A DNA stretch of 64,000 nucleotides from Lepagella muris (GTDB taxonomy: Bacteria; Bacteroidota; Bacteroidia; Bacteroidales; Muribaculaceae): positions 1 to 64,000 of the forward strand of contig NZ_SRYB01000016.1 of the NCBI RefSeq assembly GCF_004793975.1. The letters run 5' to 3'. The position numbers were made by a program, and so were the translations under genes. Below the pieces are notes generated by a model. That model did not search any database. It saw nothing but the letters and a program-made list of their open reading frames with translations, and was not told the origin of the DNA. Shown here one piece after another: positions 1-8,517 of the stretch (positions are counted from its first letter, which is position 1; each line of letters begins with the position of its first letter).

Positions 1-54
1 GCATCAACTTTACTATGAGAGCTTGATATGTTCATTTATTTTTCTGAAGTACTT

Positions 55-72
55 ATACAACATTTGTTGTAT
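55..72. repeat. Perfect 8-2-8 palindrome
   Basis: ATACAACA, then TT, then TGTTGTAT form a perfect inverted repeat. It could be a regulator operator, or the hairpin of a terminator belonging to a gene left of the window. No U-tract follows it, so an operator is slightly more likely. It lies about 300 bp upstream of the fructan PUL promoter, which is far for a direct operator. Confidence 0.45.
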
Positions 73-358
73 CAAATTCCCGAATATTTTTAAAATTGAG
101 CCACTTAAACAGTCTGTTATACTCCTATCACGATTTTTACCAGTCCGATTTTTTTATACTTTTAAAACAGATCCCGCAGGCTGCGGAGCATATTTTTGTG
201 GGTTCCGGAATAAGAATTTCAACCATAAATTACGGTCCGAAACCATACGCATAACGGCGAAATATAAAAAAAACGCCTTTTATTTATAAAAAATAACTAT
301 CCTCTTTTATTTAATATCTTTAACAACATATCTTATATCCACCCCTATTCTTATTCTC

Positions 359-366
359 TAATTTTG
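359..366 (+). promoter_or_regulatory. -7 box of the fructan susC operon
   Basis: TAATTTTG matches the Bacteroidetes sigma-ABfr -7 consensus TAnnTTTG exactly. No good -33 TTTG lies at the expected distance, as is common for activator-dependent PUL promoters. Transcription would start near 373, giving a leader of about 60 nt before the susC start at 436. The likely activator is the hybrid two-component regulator encoded at 8518-11259. Confidence 0.65.
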
Positions 367-368
367 CA

Positions 369-385
369 TCGGGAATCAATCCCGA
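369..385 (+). promoter_or_regulatory. Leader hairpin of fructan susC mRNA
   Basis: TCGGGA and TCCCGA form a 6-bp stem with a 5-nt loop just downstream of the -7 box, at or near the 5' end of the transcript. A 5'-terminal stem could stabilise the message. Alternatively the symmetric sequence could serve as a DNA operator half-site pair. Confidence 0.4.
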
Positions 386-435
386 CCTCATGAATTATTC
401 CATGAACTAAATACAAAATTACAAAACCACAACAC

Positions 436-3400
436 ATGAAAAAATCAATCCTGACTGCATTGATGCTATTCCTCTTTACAATAGCAATGCAAGCGCAAAA
501 CATCAGTGTGCATGGGACGGTTATTTCAAAAACCGACAATGAGCCACTAATCGGAGCATCTGTATTCTGCAGTGCTACCAAGACAGGTACCGCCACCGAC
601 ATCGACGGCAACTTTGAAATCTCTGTGCCGGAAGGCTCTGAACTTACCTTCAGTTATGTCGGCTACCAGTCTCAGACTTTAAAGGCCACCCCTGAGATGA
701 ATATTGTCCTCGGGGAGGATGAGCAGCTTCTTGACGAGCTTGTAGTAGTGGGTTATCAGACAGTGAAGAAAGCCGACCTTACCGGTTCGGTATCTGTCGT
801 GAGCACGAAGAACCTTGAGACCAATGCCAACACCGACCCGATGCGTGCTCTCCAAGGTAGAGTGCCGGGTATGACCGTCACCGGCAACGGTTCGCCGAGT
901 GGAACAGGTTCTGTCAGAATCCGTGGTATCGGTTCGTTCAATGCATCGCAAGACCCTCTCTTCGTGATTGACGGAGTGCCGACAACCGCTTCCCTCAACT
1001 CTCTCAACATGAATGATATCGAGAGTATGCAGGTGCTTAAAGACGCGGCTTCCGCTTCAATCTACGGCTCGCGTGCTGCAAACGGCGTCATCATCATCAC
1101 CACTAAGAAAGGTAAACTCAACCAGGAGAAGAAAGTAAACGTAAACTTCTCAGCCAACCTGACTGCACAGTTCTATTCATCTCAATCAAAGATGAAACTC
1201 CTCAACACTCAGGGCTATGCCACCGCTATGGCTCAGGCTGCACTTAACGACGGTCTTGATCCTGTGGCGTATGCTTCAAGCTACGGTCTTAACCTGAATG
1301 CCTCTTCCGGATTCCCCATCAGCGTATATGACTACAGAACCGGCAACTACAACAACTACACCGTGCATGGTTATTACGACGGGTTCATCAATGCCAAGAG
1401 GACTATGGAAATGTCAAACACCGATTGGCTTGACGAAATCTCCCGCACCGGTTTCCTTCAGAGCTATGACGCTTCCGTATCCACTGCCACTGAAAGAGCC
1501 ACTGCCCTGTTCTCTCTCGGATATAAGAAGAATGAAGGTATCCTGAAATATACGAACTTCGAGAATCTATCCGCCCGAATGAACACTTCTTTCAAGATTT
1601 CTCCGGTAGTGACTGTTGGTGAGAATTTCACTCTTACATATACCGACCAGGTGGATTGCCAGCCTCTTGAAAACGCATTGAAGATGCCGTCAATAGTGCC
1701 GGTATATGAGATCGACGGTAAAACTTATGCCGGTCCGGTAGGAAGTATGGCCGACCGTCAGAACCCTCTCCGTGAACTCGCTTTCAATAAGGATAATGCC
1801 CTCAACGTATGGCGTCTCTTCGGCAATGCCTATATCGACATCACTCCTATAAAGGGTCTTCTTCTCCGTTCAAACTTCGGTATGGACTATGATGCAGCCT
1901 TCATCCACTCCTACAATTATACGTTCAACAGCGATATCGTGAACAACGACACCAACTCAACCACACTATCGCAGGCCAACGACTCAAAATGGACATGGAG
2001 TAACACCGCAAACTACAACTTCACTCTCAACAACCAACACAATTTCACGGTGCTCGCCGGTATGGAGATGTTCCGCCAGAGCAGAATCGACTTCTCCGGC
2101 TACAATGAGAACTACGATATCGAGACTCCTGACTATATGTATCCGGATGCCTCTTCAGGCGTGGAGCGTTCAACAGGTAACAAGTCGGCATACGCTCTCG
2201 TATCTTTCTTCGGAAAAGTAGACTACAACTGGCGCGACCTTATCCTCGCTTCTTTCACGATCCGTCATGACGGTTCTTCACGATTCGGCAGCAACAACAG
2301 ATATGGTACATTCCCCGCTGCCACTCTCGGCTACCGTCTGTCAGAGAATATCGACAAGAGCTGGCTCGACGATCTCAAGATCCGTCTGTCTTGGGGTAAG
2401 ACCGGTAATCAGGCTATCTCCAACACTGCCCGCTATGCTCTTTATGTGGCTGATTACGGCAACGACCGTGTGACCTCCACCGCCTACGACCTTCTTCTCC
2501 AGCAGAGCGGTATATTCCCCTCCGGCTATCTTGCAAGCCAGACTGCAAACCCCAACCTTAAATGGGAAACCACGATACAGTATAATGCCGGCGCAGATTT
2601 CGGGCTGTTCCGCAACAAGCTCTATGGCTCTCTTGATTTCTACATCAAGGATGTGAAGGATATGCTTATCGCCCCCGCTTATCTGGGCGCAATGGGTGAA
2701 GGTGGCGCATCATGGCTGAATGGTCCCTCTCTGCGCAACTGGGGTATGGAAATGCTCGTAGGCTGGAGAGACGAACTCGCCTGCGGTCTTGGCTACAGCG
2801 CATCTCTTAACTTCGACTTCTTCCGCAACAAGGTGACTTACCTCCCCTCCACCACTACCGGCTCTTACGCCCACACCACTACAGAGAACCTCGTGCAGGC
2901 AAAACGCCCCTACGGTTCAATCGTAGGCTACGTGTTTGACGGTATTTTCCAGAATGAGGATGAAGTGCTCGCCTACGGTCAGGATAACGCCCGCGTGGGT
3001 GGCATGAGATATGCCGACCTTAACGGCGACGGAAAGATTACTGCCGACGACCAGACCTGGATCTACAATCCGGTGCCCGACCTCTCTTTTGGTCTCAATG
3101 TGGAACTCAACTATAAGAACTTTGATTTCCAGATGTTCTGGCAGGGTGTGCTCGGTCAGGATGTCTACAACAACCAGAAATTCCAGAACGACTTCTGGAG
3201 CGTTACCGACGCAGGCAGCAACAAGGGTGTGCGTGTACTTGACGGCTGGCTTCCTAAAGTAAATGCCTCCTCTACAATCCCTATGTTGACTACAAACAAC
3301 AAGGGTGACGAGGGTCGCACATCAACCTACTTCGTGGAGAACGGATCATACGCTAAGCTCCGCACTCTACAGATCGGCTACAATCTGCCGTCAAAGGTGG

Positions 3401-3558
3401 CTGAAAAACTTCGCATGAGCCGTGCACGCTTCTACGTATCCGGTCAGAACCTGCTGACCATAAAGAGCAAGAGCCTCACTTGCACGGATCCGGAGAACCC
3501 CAACTGGGCATATCCTATCCCGACATCCGTCTCTTTCGGTCTTCAACTTGATTTCTAA
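436..3558 (+). CDS. SusC-like TonB-dependent outer membrane transporter (fructan PUL)
   Basis: Imports fructo-oligosaccharides across the outer membrane using TonB energy, in complex with the SusD lipoprotein encoded next. The 1040-residue protein has a signal peptide (about 1-20), a carboxypeptidase-regulatory-like N-terminal extension (about 24-95), a TonB-box/plug entry (ELVVVGYQTVKKADLTGSVS, about 101-120), the plug, and a long beta-barrel ending in an aromatic residue (LQLDF). The length is typical of SusC proteins. The start is the ATG directly before a good signal peptide. It is first in an operon with susD (34-bp gap), a binding lipoprotein and a GH32 enzyme. Substrate assignment as fructan is inferred from the GH32 enzymes and fructokinase nearby; family assignment is secure. 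Confidence 0.95.
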   Translation: MKKSILTALMLFLFTIAMQAQNISVHGTVISKTDNEPLIGASVFCSATKTGTATDIDGNFEISVPEGSELTFSYVGYQSQTLKATPEMNIVLGEDEQLLDELVVVGYQTVKKADLTGSVSVVSTKNLETNANTDPMRALQGRVPGMTVTGNGSPSGTGSVRIRGIGSFNASQDPLFVIDGVPTTASLNSLNMNDIESMQVLKDAASASIYGSRAANGVIIITTKKGKLNQEKKVNVNFSANLTAQFYSSQSKMKLLNTQGYATAMAQAALNDGLDPVAYASSYGLNLNASSGFPISVYDYRTGNYNNYTVHGYYDGFINAKRTMEMSNTDWLDEISRTGFLQSYDASVSTATERATALFSLGYKKNEGILKYTNFENLSARMNTSFKISPVVTVGENFTLTYTDQVDCQPLENALKMPSIVPVYEIDGKTYAGPVGSMADRQNPLRELAFNKDNALNVWRLFGNAYIDITPIKGLLLRSNFGMDYDAAFIHSYNYTFNSDIVNNDTNSTTLSQANDSKWTWSNTANYNFTLNNQHNFTVLAGMEMFRQSRIDFSGYNENYDIETPDYMYPDASSGVERSTGNKSAYALVSFFGKVDYNWRDLILASFTIRHDGSSRFGSNNRYGTFPAATLGYRLSENIDKSWLDDLKIRLSWGKTGNQAISNTARYALYVADYGNDRVTSTAYDLLLQQSGIFPSGYLASQTANPNLKWETTIQYNAGADFGLFRNKLYGSLDFYIKDVKDMLIAPAYLGAMGEGGASWLNGPSLRNWGMEMLVGWRDELACGLGYSASLNFDFFRNKVTYLPSTTTGSYAHTTTENLVQAKRPYGSIVGYVFDGIFQNEDEVLAYGQDNARVGGMRYADLNGDGKITADDQTWIYNPVPDLSFGLNVELNYKNFDFQMFWQGVLGQDVYNNQKFQNDFWSVTDAGSNKGVRVLDGWLPKVNASSTIPMLTTNNKGDEGRTSTYFVENGSYAKLRTLQIGYNLPSKVAEKLRMSRARFYVSGQNLLTIKSKSLTCTDPENPNWAYPIPTSVSFGLQLDF

Positions 3559-3592
3559 CCTCTCTAAATATTCCTCATAAATAATAATTCAC

Positions 3593-5329
3593 ATGAAAGC
3601 TATTAAGTTATATACATTATCTCTCCTTGCACTCGGACTTTCCGCCTGCAACGACTTCATCGACGTACCCCCTACAGGAGTTGTCGACGGCGATCTCGCC
3701 TACTCTCAGCCTGACAAAATGGTGAATGCCGCTTACGCTTCTCTTGGCGACTGCTGGTATACCTATCCGTTCAACCTTTGGCCATACGGCGACCTTTCAA
3801 GCGACGACTGCCTGAAAGGTGGCGGCGGAACAACCGACACCGGCTATCATCCCATGGAGATATGGTCAACCCTGACTTCCACTCCCGGTGAGCTTGATGA
3901 ACTCTGGTATCGCCTTTACTGCAACATCTCACGATGCAACCGTGCGCTCGTGGCCCTTCAGCAGCATGGTGTGGAGAAACTCGGTGAGACCACTGCAAAA
4001 CAGCGCGTTGGCGAGGTGCACTTCCTTAGAGGTCACAGCTACTTCAAACTCGTGACCATGTTCCGTCAGATTCCATGGATTGACGAGGAGGTATTCGTCA
4101 ACAATACCCAGGAACAGACACGTAATGACCAGTTTACATACGAGGAGCTTTTCATGAAGGTTATCCATGAGTTTGAACTCGCCTATGAAGCCCTCCCGAT
4201 GGAAGTGACCGACGGCGGCGGACGTGCCAACAAAGTGGCTGCCGCTTCCTATCTCGCAAAATGCTACCTCAACCTCGCATGGGGCAACGGTTATGAGGAT
4301 GCCACCGGCGTAAATTTCATCAATGAAGACTACATGAAGAAAGTGGTGGAATATACCGAGGTGGTTAAGAACTCCAAGTATGGCTATCTTGCTGATTTCG
4401 GCGATATTTTCCTTCCGGAATATAAGAACAGCTCAGAGTCAGTGTTTGCCGTGCAGACTTCGCAATATACTGAAGACAATACCCGCTACGGACGTGCAAA
4501 CTGGTCGATCATGCTTAACGGCTGCTGGGGTATGTGGTCTTGCGGTTGGGACTTCCACAAACCGTCGCAGGATCTCGTCAATGCCTACAAGACCCAAGAT
4601 GGTCTGCCGATGTTTGACAGCTATGACGACAGCGACGCATATCCGGTCAACGGTGTTCAGTCAGCTCAGAAATGGGATCCGAGATTGTTCCATACTGTCG
4701 GCATGCCTTCATTCCCCTACAAATATGAAGACAGCTACATGATGACAATGCAGAATTCCAGAACTCCCAACACATACGGCTACTTCACTTCACTTAAGGA
4801 GGTGCCGCAGCGTAGTGCCGGAGAGACTTTCGAGGGTTCATGGCAGGCTTTCGCCACCAATGATTACGTATTCAGATATACCGACGTTATGCTGATGCGT
4901 GCAGAGGCTCTCATTGAGCTTGGTCAGCTGGAAGAGGCCCGCACAATCATCAACGACATCCGTCAGCGTGCCGCCAACTCAATCGACAAGCATATCGGTT
5001 ATGCCAAGAATTACTGTGAGATCGCTCTCTACCCATCATCCGACTTCTCTGATAAGGATAAAGCCCGTGTACGCCTACGTTGGGAACGCCGTCTTGAAAT
5101 GGCTATGGAGAGCAGCAGATACTTTGACCTCCGTCGTTGGGGTGTGGCTTCAACTGTCTTGAATGCATACTTCGAGAAAGAGAAGGATTCCACTTACGAG
5201 GGCACTGCATACGGACAATATTATCAGGATGCACACTACACTCCCGGAAAGAACGAGTTCTATCCTATCCCTTACAACCAGCTTTATTACGTGCCCGGAT
5301 TGTACGTGCAGAACAAGGGATATAATTGA
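3593..5329 (+). CDS. SusD-like surface glycan-binding lipoprotein (fructan PUL)
   Basis: Forms the lid of the SusCD importer and captures fructan at the cell surface. The 578-residue protein has a lipoprotein signal with lipobox Cys19 (LSAC) followed by NDFID, an acidic stretch of the kind that directs lipoproteins to the surface in Bacteroidetes. The N-terminal NDFIDVPPTG and the C-terminal RWERRLEMAMESSRYFDLRR are classic SusD/RagB signatures. Several TPR-like helices lie between. It sits 34 bp after susC, and its stop is followed within about 30 bp by the start of the next lipoprotein gene. Length is within the normal SusD range. Confidence 0.95.
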   Translation: MKAIKLYTLSLLALGLSACNDFIDVPPTGVVDGDLAYSQPDKMVNAAYASLGDCWYTYPFNLWPYGDLSSDDCLKGGGGTTDTGYHPMEIWSTLTSTPGELDELWYRLYCNISRCNRALVALQQHGVEKLGETTAKQRVGEVHFLRGHSYFKLVTMFRQIPWIDEEVFVNNTQEQTRNDQFTYEELFMKVIHEFELAYEALPMEVTDGGGRANKVAAASYLAKCYLNLAWGNGYEDATGVNFINEDYMKKVVEYTEVVKNSKYGYLADFGDIFLPEYKNSSESVFAVQTSQYTEDNTRYGRANWSIMLNGCWGMWSCGWDFHKPSQDLVNAYKTQDGLPMFDSYDDSDAYPVNGVQSAQKWDPRLFHTVGMPSFPYKYEDSYMMTMQNSRTPNTYGYFTSLKEVPQRSAGETFEGSWQAFATNDYVFRYTDVMLMRAEALIELGQLEEARTIINDIRQRAANSIDKHIGYAKNYCEIALYPSSDFSDKDKARVRLRWERRLEMAMESSRYFDLRRWGVASTVLNAYFEKEKDSTYEGTAYGQYYQDAHYTPGKNEFYPIPYNQLYYVPGLYVQNKGYN

Positions 5330-5361
5330 TTAATCTTAACAATCTTAACAGTTTAAACAGA

Positions 5362-6861
5362 ATGAAAACGATAAAATATATATTCGCATCCTTAGTTGTC
5401 GGCATCTCTCTTGCCGGATGTCAGGATAAAGATATCGACAAGTCCGCCCCTAAGCTTGCTCCGATTGAGGAAAGCGCAATAAGCGGAAACCTTCAGGGGA
5501 ATGACTATGTGTGGACCTGGTCAGGCACTTCCGGATCAATGCAGGTGGCAATCTACAACGGTCAGACACTCACGTCAAATGAGATCGTGGAAGGCAACAG
5601 CTATTCTCATAAAAACATTGACACGAACATTGACTACACCTACGTATTCAAGCTCACCGATGGCACAAATTTCTCTTCCGGTGTCGTGAAGCATTATCTG
5701 CGTCCCGGCGCATCGAAGATTTCCGGCATATCAATGTCGCAATTGGAGAAAAGCGGTGGATATGACGCGAAAGTGGAATGGAATAAGAATGAGACCGCCA
5801 CTTCCATCAATCTGACTGCCACCGACGGAGTTCGCAGTATCAGTGAGAATATCTCAGGCGACGCCACTTCCTATATCATCCCGAACGTGAATTACGGTGA
5901 GGAATGGAGCGTGACTCTCGTGGCTCAGAATGACGAGGGTTCATCTCTGCCGGTAAGCGGATCCCTGCGTATCGGTAAGACAGCAATCGGATTCCTAAGC
6001 ATCTATCCTACTGAAGAGGAATTGATTGCCAACGGCGATGATGACGAGGCTTCTGCATGGCTTTGGACCAAGAATGAATATCCTACTGCCAAATATATCT
6101 ATTTCGGCGACATAGCTGACGTGGAGGATATAGAGCCTTACCGAGTACTCTTCTGGATACGCGACCTTGAAGGCGTAGGTGAGGACGAGGTATGGAACAT
6201 GCCTCAGGTGGTGCTTGATGCCACTTCCGTCATCTCCGAATGGTATGCCAACGGCGGCAATCTCCTCCTTTGGAGCCACGCTACCCCCTACATCGCCAAT
6301 CTCGGCAGAATCGAGCCTGACATGCTCCGCACCAATGACCATGCTATCGGCACAGGCGTAGGCGGATGGAACCCCGACACATGGATGATGGCTGTGCAGC
6401 TCAACCCCGGCGGACGTTTCAACAAGGATTTCTCTTCCCATCCGATCTACAAGGGTCTTGAAGTGACTTCCAACGACCGTACAAAATTAATCGCATTCAA
6501 AGGTCCGGGCTGGACTGAAGACCACAACTGTCTATTCTTCAACATTCCGTCAGTATTGACCGGTATCGGAAATCAGGAGGAGGCTTGCTACAATTCTGTG
6601 ACAAGCGCGTATGGCATATATCCTCTTGGCACATGGGATTCCCAGATCGATTGGGTATCACAGCTCAACGTATGGGAGGCTCAGCAAGGCAACACTGATT
6701 TCAAAGGCACTGTCCTCTGCATCGGTAACGGCGGTTGTGAATTCTCAATGAAGAATGCCGACGGCACTCCCGACGTATCAGCATATCCCTCCAACAATAT
6801 CTATCAGGATAATGTGCTGAAACTTGCAAAGAACTCTATAGAATATCTTAAAACACGTTAA
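5362..6861 (+). CDS. Surface glycan-binding lipoprotein, DUF4960-like (fructan PUL)
   Basis: Probably the third glycan-binding lipoprotein of the fructan uptake complex, in the position held by levan-binding BT1761 in B. thetaiotaomicron. I chose the ATG at 5362 rather than an upstream in-frame ATG at 5326. It begins a clean lipoprotein signal (MKTIKYIFASLVVGISLAGC, Cys20) followed by the acidic QDKDIDK, whereas the upstream ATG overlaps susD and adds a low-complexity NNLNSLN stretch. The N-terminal half looks like two Ig/FnIII-type domains (about 40-215). The C-terminal part (about 220-500) holds a Rossmann-like segment and a WNPDTWMMAVQLNPGGRF region resembling DUF4960. The domain name is from memory of the family; the context supports it. 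Confidence 0.75.
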   Translation: MKTIKYIFASLVVGISLAGCQDKDIDKSAPKLAPIEESAISGNLQGNDYVWTWSGTSGSMQVAIYNGQTLTSNEIVEGNSYSHKNIDTNIDYTYVFKLTDGTNFSSGVVKHYLRPGASKISGISMSQLEKSGGYDAKVEWNKNETATSINLTATDGVRSISENISGDATSYIIPNVNYGEEWSVTLVAQNDEGSSLPVSGSLRIGKTAIGFLSIYPTEEELIANGDDDEASAWLWTKNEYPTAKYIYFGDIADVEDIEPYRVLFWIRDLEGVGEDEVWNMPQVVLDATSVISEWYANGGNLLLWSHATPYIANLGRIEPDMLRTNDHAIGTGVGGWNPDTWMMAVQLNPGGRFNKDFSSHPIYKGLEVTSNDRTKLIAFKGPGWTEDHNCLFFNIPSVLTGIGNQEEACYNSVTSAYGIYPLGTWDSQIDWVSQLNVWEAQQGNTDFKGTVLCIGNGGCEFSMKNADGTPDVSAYPSNNIYQDNVLKLAKNSIEYLKTR

Positions 6862-6863
6862 TT

Positions 6864-8393
6864 ATGAGAATATCCACATTCCTCAACGCCTTAGCAGTAG
6901 GAACGTTGCTACTCTCGTCATTCAGTTCTTGCGGGAAAGATGATGATTTGGAGATTCCTCCGTTTGAATCCGAAGTTCCCGGAGATAAACCTTCCGAGGA
7001 CGAAGGCAGCAGCAGTGACTACATGGAACTCTACCGCCCGCAGATTCACTTCTCTCCAGCAAAGAACTGGATGAACGACCCTAACGGAATGGTATTCCTT
7101 GATGGCACCTACCACCTGTTTTTCCAGCATAACCCTCTCGGCAATGACTGGGGAAACATGAGCTGGGGACATGCCACAAGCTCCGATATGATCCATTGGG
7201 AGGAGCAACCTGTGGCTCTCAAGCGTGACGAACTCGGTGATATATTCTCAGGATGTGCCGTGGTTGACAAGAACAATACTGCCGGATTCGGTCAGAATGC
7301 AATGGTGGTTTTCTATACTTCGGCAGCCGAATTCCAACAGCAGTCAATGGCTTACAGTCTTGACAACGGTAAGACTTTCACCAGATATGAGGGGAACCCC
7401 GTAATCCCAAGCTCCTTAAAGGACTTCCGCGACCCGAAAGTGTTCTGGCACGAAGAGAGCGGCAAATGGGTGATGTGTCTTGCCAAAGGCTGGAACTATG
7501 GGATTGAGTTCTGGGGATCGGAAAACCTGAAGGATTGGAAATTCCTCAGCGAGTTCAAATCGCCGATCGAGAGATGCAACAAAGGGCAGTGGGAATGTCC
7601 GGATCTTCTCCGAATGTCGCTTGACGGTAAGGAAAGATGGGTATTGCTCGTGAGTGTCAATCCCGGTGGTCCGTGCGGCGGATCAGGCACCATGTATTTC
7701 GTGGGTGATTTCGACGGGGCAACCTTCTCTCCGGAATCGCTTGACTATCCTCAATGGATTGACTATGGTCCGGATAACTATGCCGGCGTGACTTGGAGCA
7801 ATACAGGCGACCGCACATTGCTTATCGGATGGATGAACAACTGGAATTATGCCGGTGCCACTCCGACAAGCGTGTGGAGAAGCGCAATGACTCTCCCGCG
7901 TGAGCTGAAGCTTATTTCATACGAAGGGAGACCGTTACTCACCTCTACCGTAGTGGATGAAATCAACGGAATCGCCGATGGCTGGAACGATGTGGCAAGC
8001 GGTGTCAAGATGGGCGTTGACAAGGCTTATCATCTGAGACTCACGCTCCCGACTACTGAAAACGGCTCATTCACTCTCAGGAATAATGCCGGAGAGAAGG
8101 CTGAGTTCATCTTGAATGCTGGGGCGAAGAAACTCCTGATGAGACGCAACGCTTCTACGGGCAACGTATCCTTCAACAATACTTTCTCAATCCCTGCCAT
8201 ACAGGCTCCTTTGAATACAGAGAATGATTTCGTGACTTTTGACATATATGTCGACAGTTCTTCGATAGAGGTTTTCTCTGAGAATGGTGCAATGGCAATG
8301 ACCGCGATTGTATTCCCCGGCAGTATCTATGATATTGTGGATTCAGGAAACTCGACAGACGTCAAGGTAAGGAATCTTAAGAGAATACATTGA
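6864..8393 (+). CDS. GH32 glycoside hydrolase, surface lipoprotein (likely endo-levanase or inulinase)
   Basis: Hydrolyses beta-fructosidic bonds with retention. The 509-residue protein shows the three GH32 catalytic motifs: NDPNG with nucleophile Asp72, RDP with Asp190 as transition-state stabiliser, and ECP with acid/base Glu244. A five-bladed propeller comes first, followed by the C-terminal beta-sandwich (SSIEVF, then TAIVFPG). The lipobox is FSSC with Cys23, followed by GKDDD, a strong surface-export signal. It would therefore act outside the cell and create oligosaccharides for SusCD, like BT1760. It starts 2 bp after the preceding stop, so it is translationally linked. Endo action and levan versus inulin preference are inferences. 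Confidence 0.92.
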   Translation: MRISTFLNALAVGTLLLSSFSSCGKDDDLEIPPFESEVPGDKPSEDEGSSSDYMELYRPQIHFSPAKNWMNDPNGMVFLDGTYHLFFQHNPLGNDWGNMSWGHATSSDMIHWEEQPVALKRDELGDIFSGCAVVDKNNTAGFGQNAMVVFYTSAAEFQQQSMAYSLDNGKTFTRYEGNPVIPSSLKDFRDPKVFWHEESGKWVMCLAKGWNYGIEFWGSENLKDWKFLSEFKSPIERCNKGQWECPDLLRMSLDGKERWVLLVSVNPGGPCGGSGTMYFVGDFDGATFSPESLDYPQWIDYGPDNYAGVTWSNTGDRTLLIGWMNNWNYAGATPTSVWRSAMTLPRELKLISYEGRPLLTSTVVDEINGIADGWNDVASGVKMGVDKAYHLRLTLPTTENGSFTLRNNAGEKAEFILNAGAKKLLMRRNASTGNVSFNNTFSIPAIQAPLNTENDFVTFDIYVDSSSIEVFSENGAMAMTAIVFPGSIYDIVDSGNSTDVKVRNLKRIH

Positions 8394-8444
8394 TTTCAAA
8401 TTATTCCAAACCTCATATCTCCATATAACGGGAGTATGACACCT

Positions 8445-8484
8445 GAAAAAATGCGATATTCTGCTCAGAATATCGCATTTTTTC
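8445..8484. terminator. Bidirectional intrinsic terminator
   Basis: A perfect 18-bp stem with a 4-nt loop (GCTC). The core GCGATATTCT / AGAATATCGC is flanked by A6 on one side and T6 on the other, so it ends in a U-tract on both strands. It lies between the convergent GH32 gene (stop 8393, plus) and the hybrid sensor gene (stop 8518, minus) and would terminate both. An outer pair ATGACACC (8436-8443) / GGTGTCAT (8514-8521) could extend the fold. Confidence 0.9.
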
Positions 8485-8517
8485 ATATATGATACGCCAC
8501 TCTTACATGATGGGGTG

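Larger units (their letters stand above)
1..435. other. Intergenic region upstream of the fructan PUL, no gene recognised
   Basis: AT-rich sequence before the first SusC gene. An 88-codon open frame at 23-289 has no recognisable domain and I reject it as a gene. The stretch holds an 18-bp palindrome (55-72), a Bacteroidetes -7 box (359-366) and a leader hairpin (369-385), all listed separately. I see nothing else in it. What lies further left is outside the window. Confidence 0.7.

Noticed and set aside
23..289. 88-codon open frame at the left edge
   Set aside because: No domain, unusual composition, no promoter or start context, in an AT-rich intergenic region.
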